From contig CAXNMJ010000003.1 of NCBI GenBank assembly GCA_964203655.1, positions 124,001 through 188,000 of the forward strand: DNA of 64,000 bases. Reading direction: 5' to 3'. The stretch is from BACL27 sp947488385. GTDB taxonomy: Bacteria > Actinomycetota > Acidimicrobiia > Acidimicrobiales > Ilumatobacteraceae. A program made the translations under genes and the position numbers. The notes under the pieces were generated by a model, which saw only the letters and a list, made by a program, of their open reading frames with translations, did not search any database and had not been told where the DNA came from. Of the stretch, positions 1-9,167 are shown one piece after another. Every line of letters starts with the position of its first letter. Within the stretch, counting starts at the first letter, position 1.

Positions 1-260
1 AACCCAGTTGCTTGACCCGTCACATCTTCGAGAGTCTTGAACAGGTTCGTTGTGTATTGCGCGAGGCGAGTCAAGTTATGAGTTGCGCGCAACTGCCCAA
101 CTAGTCCGGCGGCGTGCCAAGTAGTGCCACAAGTCAGTTGTTTGCGTTCAAGAAGTACGACATCGTTACAGCCACGTAGAGCCAAGTGGTATGCAACGCT
201 GCAACCGACAATGCCGCCGCCGACGATTACAACGCGAGCATTCTTGGGTAGATCGGCCAT
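1..260 (-). CDS. FAD-dependent oxidoreductase, DMGDH/sarcosine dehydrogenase-like (partial, N-terminus only)
   Basis: The gene runs off the left edge, so only about 86 N-terminal residues are visible. They read as MADLPKNARVVIVGGG and continue through a Rossmann FAD-binding motif (GGGIVG, about residues 14-19) to TTWHAAGL. In dimethylglycine and sarcosine dehydrogenases the His of this motif (here H49) carries covalent 8-alpha-histidyl FAD. The start ATG at 258-260 is preceded on its strand by the purine-rich AAGGAAACAA. It is divergent from a second member of the same family at 371, across a 110-base gap that must hold both promoters. The family oxidises N-methyl groups of glycine derivatives, passing C1 to tetrahydrofolate and electrons to ETF. 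Whether the C-terminal GcvT part is present cannot be seen here. Confidence 0.85.
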   Translation of the reverse strand, partial: MADLPKNARVVIVGGGIVGCSVAYHLALRGCNDVVLLERKQLTCGTTWHAAGLVGQLRATHNLTRLAQYTTNLFKTLEDVTGQATG

Positions 261-370
261 TTGTTTCCTTGTGATTTGTGGGTGTACTCGCTAATTCTTT
301 AGCATCGGCAACGCTACAGTTTGGAACTGAACTTTTAGAAACGCGAGCCCAAGAAAGCGGTTAATTTTCA

Positions 371-2806
371 ATGAGCGAAAGAGCAAAAGTAGTAATCATC
401 GGCGGCGGCATTGCTGGGTGTAGTGCGCTTTACCACCTCGCCAAAATGGGCTGTACCGATGTGCTGTTGCTCGAGCGCGATGAATTGACCTCCGGCTCGA
501 CTTGGCACGCTGCAGGCAACGTGCCGACATATTCAACAAGTTGGAGCGTGATGCAAGTGCAAAAGTACTCTGCGGCGCTGTATCGCGAACTTGCCAAAGA
601 CAAAGACTTTCCGATCAGCTACCACGTAACTGGTTCTGTTCGACTTGCACACAGTGAAGAGCGCATGGCCGAGTTTCGCCATGTCAAGAGCATGGCTCGT
701 GCCAACAACATGGAATATGACATGTTGACACCAGCCGAACTTGTCGACCGCTATCCATTAATTAAGACCCATGATTTGCTCGGCGCACTTTGGGATCCAC
801 TAGACGGCGACATTGACCCATCGCAAGTTACCCAGGCAATGGCGCGCGCAGCCCGTGCGCTTGGCGCACGAGTACGACGCAATGAGCGAGTCACCGCTTT
901 GCGTCAACACAAAAACTACGAATGGACGGTTACATCACTTGCGGGCGGAGTCGAAACCGAAATTGACTGTGAGATTGTCATCAATGCCGCTGGTTATCGT
1001 GCTGGCGAAGTGATGGAGCTGATCGGTCGGCATTTGCCGATCATGACGATGGCTCATCAATATTTGATCACCGAAGAAATCGATGAACTTGCAGCGCGTA
1101 GCGAACCCTTGCCGCTTCTTCGAGACCCCGACACCTCTTATTATCTGCGTCAAGAACGCAGTGGTTTTATTCTCGGACCATACGAGTGGCAAGCAACACC
1201 AATGTGGCTCGACGGAATTCCAGATCAGTTTGCCAACATGTTGTGGCCAGAAGAACTCGAACGTCTTGAAAAACAAATTCTTGACGCGGGCGAGCGTGTG
1301 CCGGTTCTCGGCGATGCTGGCATTGCAAAAGTTGTCAACGGGCCAATTCCGTATGCGCCCGACGGCAACCCATATATGGGGCCTGAACGCGGTTTGCGCA
1401 ATTTCTTCCATTGCAACACATTTAGTTTCGGCATCGCACAAGGTGGCGGTGCGGGCAAAGCAATTGCAGAGTGGATTCTCAACGGTCGTCCAGAGTTTGA
1501 TTTGTGGTCAATCGATCGTCGCCGTTACAAAGAATATGCGACGACTAAATACACCGTCGACAAAGCAGTTGAGGTTTATCAAAACGAATATGCAATGGGG
1601 TTTCCGTTTGAAGAACGTCCAGCAGGTCGCCCTGCATACGTGTCGCCACTTTATGAATTGTTGAAGAAAAAAGGTGCCGCCTACGGCGCGCGCGGCGGTT
1701 GGGAGCGACCAACTTATTTTGATCCGAAAAACGAGATCACAGATCATGCACTTTCATTTTTTAGACGAAATGGCTGGCGCAAAGTCGTGGCCAAAGAAGT
1801 TCACGCAGCACGCAACGGTGTTGCTTTGCTCGACTTGCCAGGCTTCACAAAAATCGAAGTTAAGGGTTCGGGTGCTGCTGCATATCTTGACAACTTGCTG
1901 TGCACGAAGTTGCCAAAAGTTGGGCGAATCAGTTTGGTTTACGCCTTGTTGCCAGACGGCAAGGTCTTGAGCGAATTCACGGTAGTGCGAATCGCCGAAG
2001 ATAGTTTTTATCTCGTCGGCGCAGCGAGTTCAGAATGGCACGACTTAGATGTTCTAGAAATGGCTTTGCCAACTGATGGTTCGGTGACGCTCAAAAATGT
2101 GACGGCGAATTATGGTTCGCTAATTTTGGTCGGACCTCGTTCGCGAGACGTTTTGTCGCAAGTCACGACATCCGCACTTGATAACGCCGCGTTTCCATGG
2201 TTGTCGGTGCGAATGATCGACACGGCTGTTGGACCAGTTCGCGCATTGCGCGTTAACTATGTCGGTGAACTCGGCTGGGAGCTTCACGCTTCAAATGAAC
2301 AAATGGTGGCTCTGTACAACGCAATCTGGAAGGCGGGCGAGCAATATCAAATCGCCGACATGGGTATCTACGCAGTAGATAGTTTGCGTCTAGATAAGTG
2401 TTACCGCGGCTGGAAGGGTGATCTTGAAATTGGCTTCTCGCCGTTTGATGCCTCGCTAGATCGTTTCGTTGATTTGAACAAACCGTCATTTGTCGGTCGC
2501 GACGCATTGGTTGCCGAAAAGGCTGGTGGGTCAAAATATCGTTTCGTTCCGATGACGCTCGATGAAGATGGCGATGCGGATGCTCCGTTTTGTGCGTCGG
2601 TGTTTAGTGGCGACAAGCGAGTCGGCATTGTGACTTCGGGCGGCTGGAGCTTCACGCTGAACAAGAGTGTGGCGTTGGCTTATGTGCGACCAGAATTTGA
2701 GGCTGCGGGCACCAATCTTGAAATCGAGATTTTTGGGACTCGCAAAAAAGCCACGGTTGGGCAAGAGCCGTTGTTCGACCCAAAAAACGAAAGACTTCGG
2801 GCTTAA
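371..2806 (+). CDS. FAD-dependent oxidoreductase/GcvT fusion (dimethylglycine or sarcosine dehydrogenase-like)
   Basis: This 811-residue protein has the size and domain order of DMGDH/SARDH enzymes. An N-terminal DAO-type FAD domain (GGGIAG at about 11-16; SGSTWHAAG with the likely FAD-linking H46) is followed by a linker domain near 380-430. A GcvT-like folate-binding domain starts near 470, with a C-terminal GcvT barrel to the end (PLFDPKNERLR). Family members oxidatively demethylate N-methylated glycines or related amines and form 5,10-methylene-THF. The ATG at 371 starts directly at the conserved N-terminus. Four paralogs lie in this window, so the exact substrate cannot be assigned. It is divergent from the partial paralog at 1-260 and upstream of carD. 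Confidence 0.85.
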   Translation: MSERAKVVIIGGGIAGCSALYHLAKMGCTDVLLLERDELTSGSTWHAAGNVPTYSTSWSVMQVQKYSAALYRELAKDKDFPISYHVTGSVRLAHSEERMAEFRHVKSMARANNMEYDMLTPAELVDRYPLIKTHDLLGALWDPLDGDIDPSQVTQAMARAARALGARVRRNERVTALRQHKNYEWTVTSLAGGVETEIDCEIVINAAGYRAGEVMELIGRHLPIMTMAHQYLITEEIDELAARSEPLPLLRDPDTSYYLRQERSGFILGPYEWQATPMWLDGIPDQFANMLWPEELERLEKQILDAGERVPVLGDAGIAKVVNGPIPYAPDGNPYMGPERGLRNFFHCNTFSFGIAQGGGAGKAIAEWILNGRPEFDLWSIDRRRYKEYATTKYTVDKAVEVYQNEYAMGFPFEERPAGRPAYVSPLYELLKKKGAAYGARGGWERPTYFDPKNEITDHALSFFRRNGWRKVVAKEVHAARNGVALLDLPGFTKIEVKGSGAAAYLDNLLCTKLPKVGRISLVYALLPDGKVLSEFTVVRIAEDSFYLVGAASSEWHDLDVLEMALPTDGSVTLKNVTANYGSLILVGPRSRDVLSQVTTSALDNAAFPWLSVRMIDTAVGPVRALRVNYVGELGWELHASNEQMVALYNAIWKAGEQYQIADMGIYAVDSLRLDKCYRGWKGDLEIGFSPFDASLDRFVDLNKPSFVGRDALVAEKAGGSKYRFVPMTLDEDGDADAPFCASVFSGDKRVGIVTSGGWSFTLNKSVALAYVRPEFEAAGTNLEIEIFGTRKKATVGQEPLFDPKNERLRA

Positions 2807-2869
2807 TTTATTGGGCGGTTTGGTCGTCTGTGGCGTATCCTTTGGGGTCTAATTGAGAAGGGTTGCTGA

Positions 2870-3466
2870 GTGAAACTTAAATGGAAAAAAGGTGACACAG
2901 TCATCTATCCACAACATGGTGCGTGCATTGTTCTAAATATCAAACGCATGAAAGCTTTCGGCAAAACATCCGATTATTTGATTCTTCGTACGGTTATTAA
3001 CGAGATGACTCTTTCGATACCGGTCGAGCAGATTTCGGCGGTTGGTGTGCGACCGCCAGTGTCTTCAAGTGAATTGCAAGATTTGGTTTCGGTTCTGTCA
3101 AAGGCCGATCCGCGTGTGCCGGCAAACTGGTCGCGTCGTTTCAAAAACCACCAAGAAAAACTCAAGAGTGGCGACGTTTACCAAGTAGCAGAGGTTGTGC
3201 GTAACTTGGCTGCTCGTGATCGTGACTCTGCACTGTCGGCGGCAGAAAAAACTATGTACGACCGCGCACGAGTCAATTTGATTTCCGAGATTCAGCCTGC
3301 ACTCAAGTGCACTTCAGAAGAAGCAGAGGTGTATCTCGACAAAGCGTTAGAAAAAGGTGTGCTGAAGCCAGCAAAAGCGGCGACTAAGCCTGCCGCAAAA
3401 ACTGCAGCAGCCAAAGCGGCGGCAAAACCTGCAGTCGCCAAGTCGGCAGCAGCCAAAAAGAAATAA
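2870..3466 (+). CDS. carD: CarD-family RNA polymerase-binding transcription regulator
   Basis: The 198-residue protein opens with MKLKWKKGDTVIYPQHGACIV, the typical start of the CarD/CdnL RNA polymerase-interaction (Tudor-like) domain, residues 1-60. A helical DNA-binding domain follows to about residue 165. CarD stabilises open promoter complexes, mainly at rRNA and housekeeping promoters, in actinobacteria and some other phyla. The start is GTG at 2870. The C-terminus carries an extra tail of about 35 residues made almost only of Lys, Ala and Pro (AAKPA-type repeats), resembling histone H1-like tails. Mycobacterial CarD is shorter (about 162 residues) and lacks this tail. The tail probably adds nonspecific DNA affinity (inference). 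Confidence 0.9.
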   Translation: MKLKWKKGDTVIYPQHGACIVLNIKRMKAFGKTSDYLILRTVINEMTLSIPVEQISAVGVRPPVSSSELQDLVSVLSKADPRVPANWSRRFKNHQEKLKSGDVYQVAEVVRNLAARDRDSALSAAEKTMYDRARVNLISEIQPALKCTSEEAEVYLDKALEKGVLKPAKAATKPAAKTAAAKAAAKPAVAKSAAAKKK

Positions 3467-3488
3467 TTTTTTTCAAGTCTGAACTCAA

Positions 3489-4364
3489 ATGAAAGTCGGA
3501 TTTTGCGGACTCGGAGTAATGGGTGTCGAGATGGCGCGACATTTGGCTTCAAAGGGCCACGAAGTAACGGTCTATAACCGCAACACTGAAAAAGCAAAGA
3601 AGTGGGTTACTGCAAATGGCGGTTCGTTTGGTGCGACACCGCGTGCAGTTGCTGAGCAATGTGAAATCGTCATGGTTTGTGTTGGCAACGACAACGATGT
3701 GCGAAGTGTGGTGCTCGGCCCAGATGGTTTACTTGCAGGTTTGAAACCCGGTTCGATTCTTGTTGATCACACAACTGCTTCGGCAACACTTGCGCGCGAG
3801 TTGTCGGCAGAGTGCGCAAAAAAGTCGGTTGGTTTTATTGATGCGCCAGTTTCGGGTGGTCAAGCTGGCGCACAAAACGGTGCACTAACTGTTATGTGTG
3901 GTTGCGATGATCAAAGTGTTTTTGACCAGGCCCGACCCGTATTCGATGCATATGCCAAGGCGTGTCAACGCATGGGCAATGCCGGCGCGGGGCAATTGAC
4001 AAAGATGGTTAATCAAATTTGCATCGCTGGTGCGGTTTCGGGTTTGGCTGAAGCGTTGAACTTTGCAGTTCGTGCGGGTCTAAACGCAGATCAAGTTGTT
4101 GAGGTTATTTCTAAAGGCGCCGCGCAGTCATGGCAGATGGAAAATCGCTCGAAGACAATGGTGCGCGATGAATTCGAATTTGGCTTTGCAGTCGAGTGGA
4201 TGCGCAAGGATCTCGGCATTTGTTTTGATGAAGCAGCAAATAACGGCGCCGACCTGACGATGACAAAATTGATTGATGCTTTATACGCCCGAGTCATCGC
4301 TATGGGCGGCGCTCGCTGGGACACCAGCAGCCTGATGAAACTTCTAACTCACCCAGAAAAATAG
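3489..4364 (+). CDS. NAD(P)-dependent beta-hydroxyacid dehydrogenase (3-hydroxyisobutyrate dehydrogenase family)
   Basis: This 291-residue enzyme has the family fingerprints in order. There is an N-terminal dinucleotide-binding GLGVMG motif (residues 7-12), the substrate-binding DAPVSGGQAGAQNG near residue 119, and the catalytic lysine in KMVNQ near residue 173. The all-helical C-terminal domain follows. The family includes 3-hydroxyisobutyrate dehydrogenase, tartronate semialdehyde reductase and succinic semialdehyde/glyoxylate reductases; the sequence alone does not choose between them. It lies 22 bases after carD. The next gene, a class III aminotransferase, is convergent and could supply or consume a semialdehyde substrate (speculative). 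Confidence 0.85.
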   Translation: MKVGFCGLGVMGVEMARHLASKGHEVTVYNRNTEKAKKWVTANGGSFGATPRAVAEQCEIVMVCVGNDNDVRSVVLGPDGLLAGLKPGSILVDHTTASATLARELSAECAKKSVGFIDAPVSGGQAGAQNGALTVMCGCDDQSVFDQARPVFDAYAKACQRMGNAGAGQLTKMVNQICIAGAVSGLAEALNFAVRAGLNADQVVEVISKGAAQSWQMENRSKTMVRDEFEFGFAVEWMRKDLGICFDEAANNGADLTMTKLIDALYARVIAMGGARWDTSSLMKLLTHPEK

Positions 4365-4373
4365 AAGCAGGTT

Positions 4374-4406
4374 TGCGCAACAGCGCACCAGCTCATTTAT
4401 GAGTTG
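4374..4406. terminator. Two small hairpins between convergent genes
   Basis: The 56-base gap between the stop codons of two convergent genes holds TGCGC-AACA-GCGCA (4374-4387). An imperfect hairpin, CAGCTCA/TGAGTTG with one G-T pair, follows at 4389-4406. Neither is followed by a convincing T-run, so a role in transcript ends is only suggested by position. Confidence 0.3.
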
Positions 4407-4420
4407 AGGCGTGCGAACTG

Positions 4421-5647
4421 TTATTTGCCGGAGGCGGCTTGGGCAAAAGCGTCGAGCAGTTTGTCGAGTTGTGAGTCAGTAATGACTAGTGGCGGACAAA
4501 AAGTGTTTGTGTCGGCGTTGATCGCCCGAGTGATTGCGCCCAGCTCGAGCATTCGGTCACGAATTTTGATATTGCTCTGTGTCGCATGCAAACCGGCAGC
4601 CCAAACTGCGCCATCGCCGCGCGCATGATCGATAACTCCATCTCGAGCCAGGGCTTTTAGTGCGTCGCCAATGCGTTGGCCAATGTGCTTGGCGCGATCT
4701 TGTAGGCCTTCGCGTTCGATGATCTCGAGATTTACGAGTGCCGCCGCACACGCAGATGCATGACCTGAATATGTGTAGCCATGGCGCAAGAAAAAATCTG
4801 GATCTGCTTCAAGAGGTTTGCGAACTGCGCTGCCAACAAATACGCCACCGAGTGGTTGATAGCCAGAAGTAACAGCCTTGGCAAAACACAACAAATCGGG
4901 ATTGACCCCATAGAAATTTGAACCGAACCAAGTGCCGAGTCGAGCAAAGCCAGTTATGACTTCATCAAAAATTAAAAACGCACCGTGCTGGTCGCAAAGT
5001 TTGCGCAAGCCCTGCAAATATCCTGGCGTCGGCGGGTAAACGCCGCCTGCGCCTTGCAACGGCTCGGCAAGAACTGCGGCAACCGTGTTGCCACGTTGTG
5101 ACATCAAAATTGACATCGCTTCAAGATCGTCACTAGCAACTTGCTCAACATCTGGAACGAGTGGACCATACCCAACCTTGTTGAGCGGCAGACCCTGGGC
5201 GCTTGTGCCGCCGTAATTTGTGCCGTGATAACCGCGCATGCGCGAAATAATCAGCGTGCGCTCGGGGTGGCCTGCTTGCACGTGAGCCAAGCGCGCTAAC
5301 TTCATCGCCGAGTCCACGGCTTCTGATCCGCTGCCACAAAAAAAGACGCGAGCATCTGGCATCGGACAAATTGAAACCAATTTCGCCGCCAGTTTTTCAA
5401 CTGGCTCGCTAGTAAACGGATCAAAAGTTGAGTATGCCTCAAGAGTTGTGATCTGCGCCGCTACAGCGTCCGCAATTTCTTTTCGACCGTGTCCGACTGC
5501 GCAATACCAAAGGCTGGCCATGCCGTCGACAAGTTCGTTGCCCTTGTCATCCCAAACGAGAGCACCTTGACCACGCACAAGTTTTATGAAGTTGTCTTTT
5601 GTGGGTTTGGCAAATGGGTGCAAAAACGCGTTAAGACCTTGATTCAT
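4421..5647 (-). CDS. Class III (omega-amino acid) aminotransferase, PLP-dependent
   Basis: This 408-residue protein matches the class III aminotransferase family (beta-alanine/omega-amino acid:pyruvate and related transaminases). Visible features are the N-terminal VDGMASLWYCAVGHG active-site segment (about 41-55), the cofactor-binding GSGSEAVDSAMKLAR (about 105-119), the DEV Asp that contacts the PLP ring nitrogen near 229, and the PLP-linking Lys in CFAKAVTSGYQPLGG near 258. It moves amino groups between an amine or omega-amino acid and a keto acid, usually pyruvate. It starts at an ATG 45 bases from the divergent rmlA, so the two share a promoter region. The substrate is unknown; beta-alanine, GABA, taurine or a polyamine derivative are all possible. 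Confidence 0.85.
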   Translation of the reverse strand: MNQGLNAFLHPFAKPTKDNFIKLVRGQGALVWDDKGNELVDGMASLWYCAVGHGRKEIADAVAAQITTLEAYSTFDPFTSEPVEKLAAKLVSICPMPDARVFFCGSGSEAVDSAMKLARLAHVQAGHPERTLIISRMRGYHGTNYGGTSAQGLPLNKVGYGPLVPDVEQVASDDLEAMSILMSQRGNTVAAVLAEPLQGAGGVYPPTPGYLQGLRKLCDQHGAFLIFDEVITGFARLGTWFGSNFYGVNPDLLCFAKAVTSGYQPLGGVFVGSAVRKPLEADPDFFLRHGYTYSGHASACAAALVNLEIIEREGLQDRAKHIGQRIGDALKALARDGVIDHARGDGAVWAAGLHATQSNIKIRDRMLELGAITRAINADTNTFCPPLVITDSQLDKLLDAFAQAASGK

Positions 5648-5692
5648 GATTAATCACGCTAGTTCGTCGTATCGCTCTAGGCTTATGGGCTG

Positions 5693-6778
5693 ATGAAAGG
5701 CCTGATTCTCTCTGGCGGCGCTGGCACGCGGTTAAGGCCGATTACCCATACGAGCGCCAAGCAACTTGTGCCGATAGCCAACAAGCCGATTTTGTTTTAC
5801 GGAATAGAAGCCATGGCACGTGCGGGCATTCGCGAGATCGGCATCATCGTCGGCTCTACTCGCGAAGAAATTAAATCAGCAGTAGGCGACGGCACTCAAT
5901 TCGGAGTCAAAGTTACATACATTCCGCAAGATGAGCCGTTGGGTTTGGCGCATTGTGTGTTGATCGCCGACAAGTTCCTTGGCGACGATGATTTCATTAT
6001 GTATCTCGGTGACAACATGCTCGAGCAGGGCCTCGAAGAATTTGTGACTGAATTCGAAAGTGCGCGGGCGAGCGACGCAAAAGATAAACCAGCTGCGCAG
6101 ATTTTGCTTTGTCACGTCGAAGACCCAAGACAATTTGGTGTAGCCGAGGTTGACAAAAACGGCCATGTGGTTCGTCTGGTTGAAAAACCAAAAGACCCGC
6201 CGTCAGATCTTGCGCTGGTCGGTGTCTATTTGTTTGACAAGACGATCAACAAAGCGGTGCGCTCAATCAAGCCTTCGGCTCGCGGTGAACTTGAGATCAC
6301 CGACGCGATTCAGTGGCTCGTCGACAACAAACTTTCTGTACGCCACAAAGTTTTGCAAGGTTGGTGGATTGACACCGGTAAGAAAGACCCGCTTCTTGAG
6401 TGCAATCGTCTTGTGCTCGACGCAATGTCGCATCGTGTCGATGGCACCGTTGATGCTGCATCACAGATTCAAGGCCGAGTGACAATTGAAAAAGGTGCGA
6501 AGATTTCGAACTCACGAATTCGTGGCCCAGTTGTAATTGGCGCTGATGCAGTTATTGAAGATAGTTACATCGGGCCGTATACGTCACTCGGCAAAAACTG
6601 TCGCGTGATCAAGTCAGAAATGGAACACTCGGTAGTTTTGGATGGCAGTTCAATTATTGGTGTTTCTAAACTGACAGATTCGTTGATCGGTCGAGACGTA
6701 GAAGTCGCCAGAAGCATTCAGCAGCCAAGAGCATTGCGATTGATGCTTGGAGATGATTCGAAAGTTGAGCTCGAGTAA
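5693..6778 (+). CDS. rmlA: Glucose-1-phosphate thymidylyltransferase (long form)
   Basis: RmlA makes dTDP-glucose from dTTP and glucose 1-phosphate, the first step of dTDP-L-rhamnose synthesis. The N-terminal nucleotidyltransferase signature LSGGAGTRLRPIT (residues 6-18) is followed by SAKQLVPIANKPI, and a metal-binding YLGDN lies near 104. At 361 residues it belongs to the long (StrD-like) form. The extra C-terminus (about 240-355) shows the hexapeptide rhythm of a left-handed beta helix (IEKGAKISNSRIRGPVVIG). It is the first gene of a compact rml operon, and its TAA overlaps the ATG of rmlC by one base. Rhamnose is needed for cell-wall or surface polysaccharide. Confidence 0.93.
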   Translation: MKGLILSGGAGTRLRPITHTSAKQLVPIANKPILFYGIEAMARAGIREIGIIVGSTREEIKSAVGDGTQFGVKVTYIPQDEPLGLAHCVLIADKFLGDDDFIMYLGDNMLEQGLEEFVTEFESARASDAKDKPAAQILLCHVEDPRQFGVAEVDKNGHVVRLVEKPKDPPSDLALVGVYLFDKTINKAVRSIKPSARGELEITDAIQWLVDNKLSVRHKVLQGWWIDTGKKDPLLECNRLVLDAMSHRVDGTVDAASQIQGRVTIEKGAKISNSRIRGPVVIGADAVIEDSYIGPYTSLGKNCRVIKSEMEHSVVLDGSSIIGVSKLTDSLIGRDVEVARSIQQPRALRLMLGDDSKVELE

Positions 6779-7344
6779 TGGCCAAGATCACCGAGTCGAA
6801 CCTGATTAAGGGCGTGCAGATCGTTGAACCGCAGATGCATGGAGACTCACGGGGTATTTTCATTGAGACATACCGACGCGAATGGTTTCCACTTGGTCGC
6901 GAAATGTTGCAGGGTAATCGCGGTGATCGTCAAGCAGGTTGCGTAGTTGGTTTGCATTATCACTTGCATCAAGCCGACTATTGGTACGTGCCAATCGGTA
7001 CTTGCAGAGTCGTGCTGCATGACCTGCGTGTTGGCTCACCAACTGATGGGGCAACACAAGTGATTGACATCGGTGCGCGTGCAGATGGCACCCACGACCA
7101 CCGAGGCATTTTTATTCCACCAGGTGTTGCTCACGGTTTTGCCTCGCTTACCGATATGACGATCACGTATTTAGTAGATAGTTATTACAACCCGAAAGAT
7201 GAATTAGGGCTTGCATATAACGACAAGGCAGTTAAAGCCGATTGGGGAATCGCCAAACCAATTTTGTCGGACCGCGATGCCGCGAACCCAACCCGCGACG
7301 CGATTGATTCGCAAGTGCGCCCCTTTTGGCCGATGCGGACTTAA
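6778..7344 (+). CDS. rmlC: dTDP-4-dehydrorhamnose 3,5-epimerase
   Basis: This 188-residue cupin-fold enzyme carries out the double epimerisation of dTDP-4-keto-6-deoxyglucose. Recognisable segments are DSRGIFIETYRREWF (about 23-37), GLHYHLHQADYWYV (about 59-72, with the catalytic His) and IFIPPGVAHGFASLTD (about 111-126). The usual GLHYQ motif reads GLHYH here. Its ATG overlaps the rmlA stop (TAATG), which suggests coupled translation. The stop lies 6 bases before rmlB. Family assignment is firm; it is the C component of a complete A-C-B-D set. Confidence 0.9.
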   Translation: MAKITESNLIKGVQIVEPQMHGDSRGIFIETYRREWFPLGREMLQGNRGDRQAGCVVGLHYHLHQADYWYVPIGTCRVVLHDLRVGSPTDGATQVIDIGARADGTHDHRGIFIPPGVAHGFASLTDMTITYLVDSYYNPKDELGLAYNDKAVKADWGIAKPILSDRDAANPTRDAIDSQVRPFWPMRT

Positions 7345-7350
7345 ATCAAA

Positions 7351-8310
7351 ATGAAGATTTTTGTAACTGGCGGCGCCGGTTTTATCGGTTCGAATTATGT
7401 GCGATGGGTGTTCGCAAACACTGATCATGAAATAACTGTTTACGACTCGCTGACATATGCCGGCAATCTTTCGACTTTGAAAGATGTTGACGACAGTCCG
7501 AGATTCAAGTTTGTGAAAGGCAATATTTGCCAACCTGGCGATGTCGAAGCGGCGATGGCTGGCCACGATGCGGTCGTGCACTTCGCCGCCGAAAGCCACG
7601 TCGATCGTTCGATCGCTGGCAGCGAAGACTTTATTTTGACAAATTGTTTTGGTACGAATGTCGTGATTGATGCGGCACGACGTTTGAACATCGGGCGAGT
7701 GCTGCACATCGGTACCGACGAGGTTTACGGTTCGGTTGAAACTGGTTCATCGCGCGAGAGTGATCCGCTTGAACCACGAAGTCCGTATTCGGCATCGAAA
7801 GCCGGCTCAGATCTAATCGCCTTGTCGTATTTCTCAACGCACGGCACGCCAGTTGTCGTCACACGGTGCACCAACAATTTTGGTCCGTTTCAATATCCAG
7901 AAAAAGCCATTCCGCTTTTCACGACAAACCTGCTCGACGACAAAAAGATACCTTTATATGGAGATGGATTAAACGAGCGCGACTGGATATATGTTGACGA
8001 TCATTGTTCGGGCGTACATTTGGCCCTTGAGCACGGCGTCGCCGGTGAGATCTACAACATCGGCGCGGGCAATGAGACAGCCAATCGGGTGCTTGTAGAC
8101 AAATTGCTTTCGCTCCTCAATAAAGATGAATCGAGTGTGCAGTATGTGGCTGATCGTCTGGGCCATGACCGTCGTTATTCGGTTGACATTACGAAAATCT
8201 CAAAACTGGGTTGGAAGCGCACCCGATCTTTAGATGAAGCGCTTGAAGCAACCGTAAATTGGTATCGCGATAACCGCTGGTGGTGGGAGCCGCTGAAAGC
8301 CAAAAAATAG
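7351..8310 (+). CDS. rmlB: dTDP-glucose 4,6-dehydratase
   Basis: RmlB converts dTDP-glucose to dTDP-4-keto-6-deoxyglucose with tightly bound NAD. The 319-residue short-chain dehydrogenase fold starts with the NAD motif GGAGFIGSNYVR (7-18). It shows HFAAESHVDRSI near 75-86, the TDEVYGS motif carrying the dehydratase-specific Asp-Glu pair near 124, and the catalytic YSASK (Tyr and Lys) near 149. TRCTNNFGPFQYPEK near 171 is typical of RmlB. Its TAG stop overlaps the GTG start of rmlD by one base. Third gene of the rml operon. Confidence 0.93.
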   Translation: MKIFVTGGAGFIGSNYVRWVFANTDHEITVYDSLTYAGNLSTLKDVDDSPRFKFVKGNICQPGDVEAAMAGHDAVVHFAAESHVDRSIAGSEDFILTNCFGTNVVIDAARRLNIGRVLHIGTDEVYGSVETGSSRESDPLEPRSPYSASKAGSDLIALSYFSTHGTPVVVTRCTNNFGPFQYPEKAIPLFTTNLLDDKKIPLYGDGLNERDWIYVDDHCSGVHLALEHGVAGEIYNIGAGNETANRVLVDKLLSLLNKDESSVQYVADRLGHDRRYSVDITKISKLGWKRTRSLDEALEATVNWYRDNRWWWEPLKAKK

Positions 8311-9158
8311 TGAAGATTCTCATCACTGGTGCTGCAGGCCAATTGGGCACTGATTTGGTTTTGGCGGTGCAAAGGTCTGGCCACGAAGTTGTCGCAACGA
8401 GTCACGCCGACCTAGACATCACAGACAAATCTCAAGTCGATCTAGTCATTGGTCAAGCAAACGCCCAAGCGATAATTCATGCTGCCGCGTGGACCGCTGT
8501 TGATGCCTGCGAGTCAGATCCGCAAAAAGCAATGCGTGTAAATCGCGACGGAACGGCAAACGTAGTGGCTGCTGCCCGCAAGTCTGGAGCGCGAGTCATA
8601 TATATATCGACTGATTATGTCTTTGACGGCACAAAGCCAACCCCGTATCTCGAGAGCGACTTGCCGAATCCAAAGTCGGTATATGGTGCGAGCAAGTTGG
8701 CGGGCGAGCGAGAACTAGATCTAACTCAAGATGCAGTCGTGCGAGTCTCATGGGTTTGCGGCGAACACGGCGCGAACATGGTCAAAACTATTTTGCGCCT
8801 TGCGTCAACCAGTCCGACATTGACATTCGTGGATGATCAAATCGGTTCGCCGACATTTACGAGCGATGTCGCACCTGTGATTGTTGACTTTGCAGTGAAT
8901 CAGCGAATCGGAATTTGGCACGTCACGAATCAGGGTTTCACCAGTTGGTTCGGTTTCGCACAAGATGTATTAATCGCTGCAGGGTTAGACCCAAGTCGAG
9001 TGTTGTCGACGTCAACTGCCGATCTGCGTCCGCAACGCCCGGCCGAGCGCCCAGCAAACTCGGTGTTGGAGAATTCAAAAATGCGTGAGGGTGACCTGAC
9101 ATTGCTTGACGATTATCACACGCCATTGCAACGACTTGTTGATCGGTTGTTGAGTTAG
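8310..9158 (+). CDS. rmlD: dTDP-4-dehydrorhamnose reductase
   Basis: RmlD performs the final NAD(P)H-dependent reduction to dTDP-L-rhamnose. The protein of about 282 residues begins VKILITGAAGQLGTDL, with the nucleotide motif GAAGQLG. It shows HAAAWTAVDACE, STDYVFDG (substrate and catalytic Thr/Asp region) and a YGASKLAGE catalytic Tyr-Lys pair. I place the start at the GTG at 8310, directly on the first beta strand and overlapping the rmlB stop (TAGTG). An in-frame upstream start at 8280 would add ten residues inside rmlB and is less likely. Last gene of the rhamnose operon. Confidence 0.92.
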   Translation: MKILITGAAGQLGTDLVLAVQRSGHEVVATSHADLDITDKSQVDLVIGQANAQAIIHAAAWTAVDACESDPQKAMRVNRDGTANVVAAARKSGARVIYISTDYVFDGTKPTPYLESDLPNPKSVYGASKLAGERELDLTQDAVVRVSWVCGEHGANMVKTILRLASTSPTLTFVDDQIGSPTFTSDVAPVIVDFAVNQRIGIWHVTNQGFTSWFGFAQDVLIAAGLDPSRVLSTSTADLRPQRPAERPANSVLENSKMREGDLTLLDDYHTPLQRLVDRLLS

Positions 9159-9167
9159 GGTTTAGTC

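Noticed and set aside
935..1441. A long open frame antisense to the flavoprotein gene
   Set aside because: It mirrors the codon bias of the real gene on the other strand, has no recognisable domain or ribosome site, and many such shadows exist across the window.
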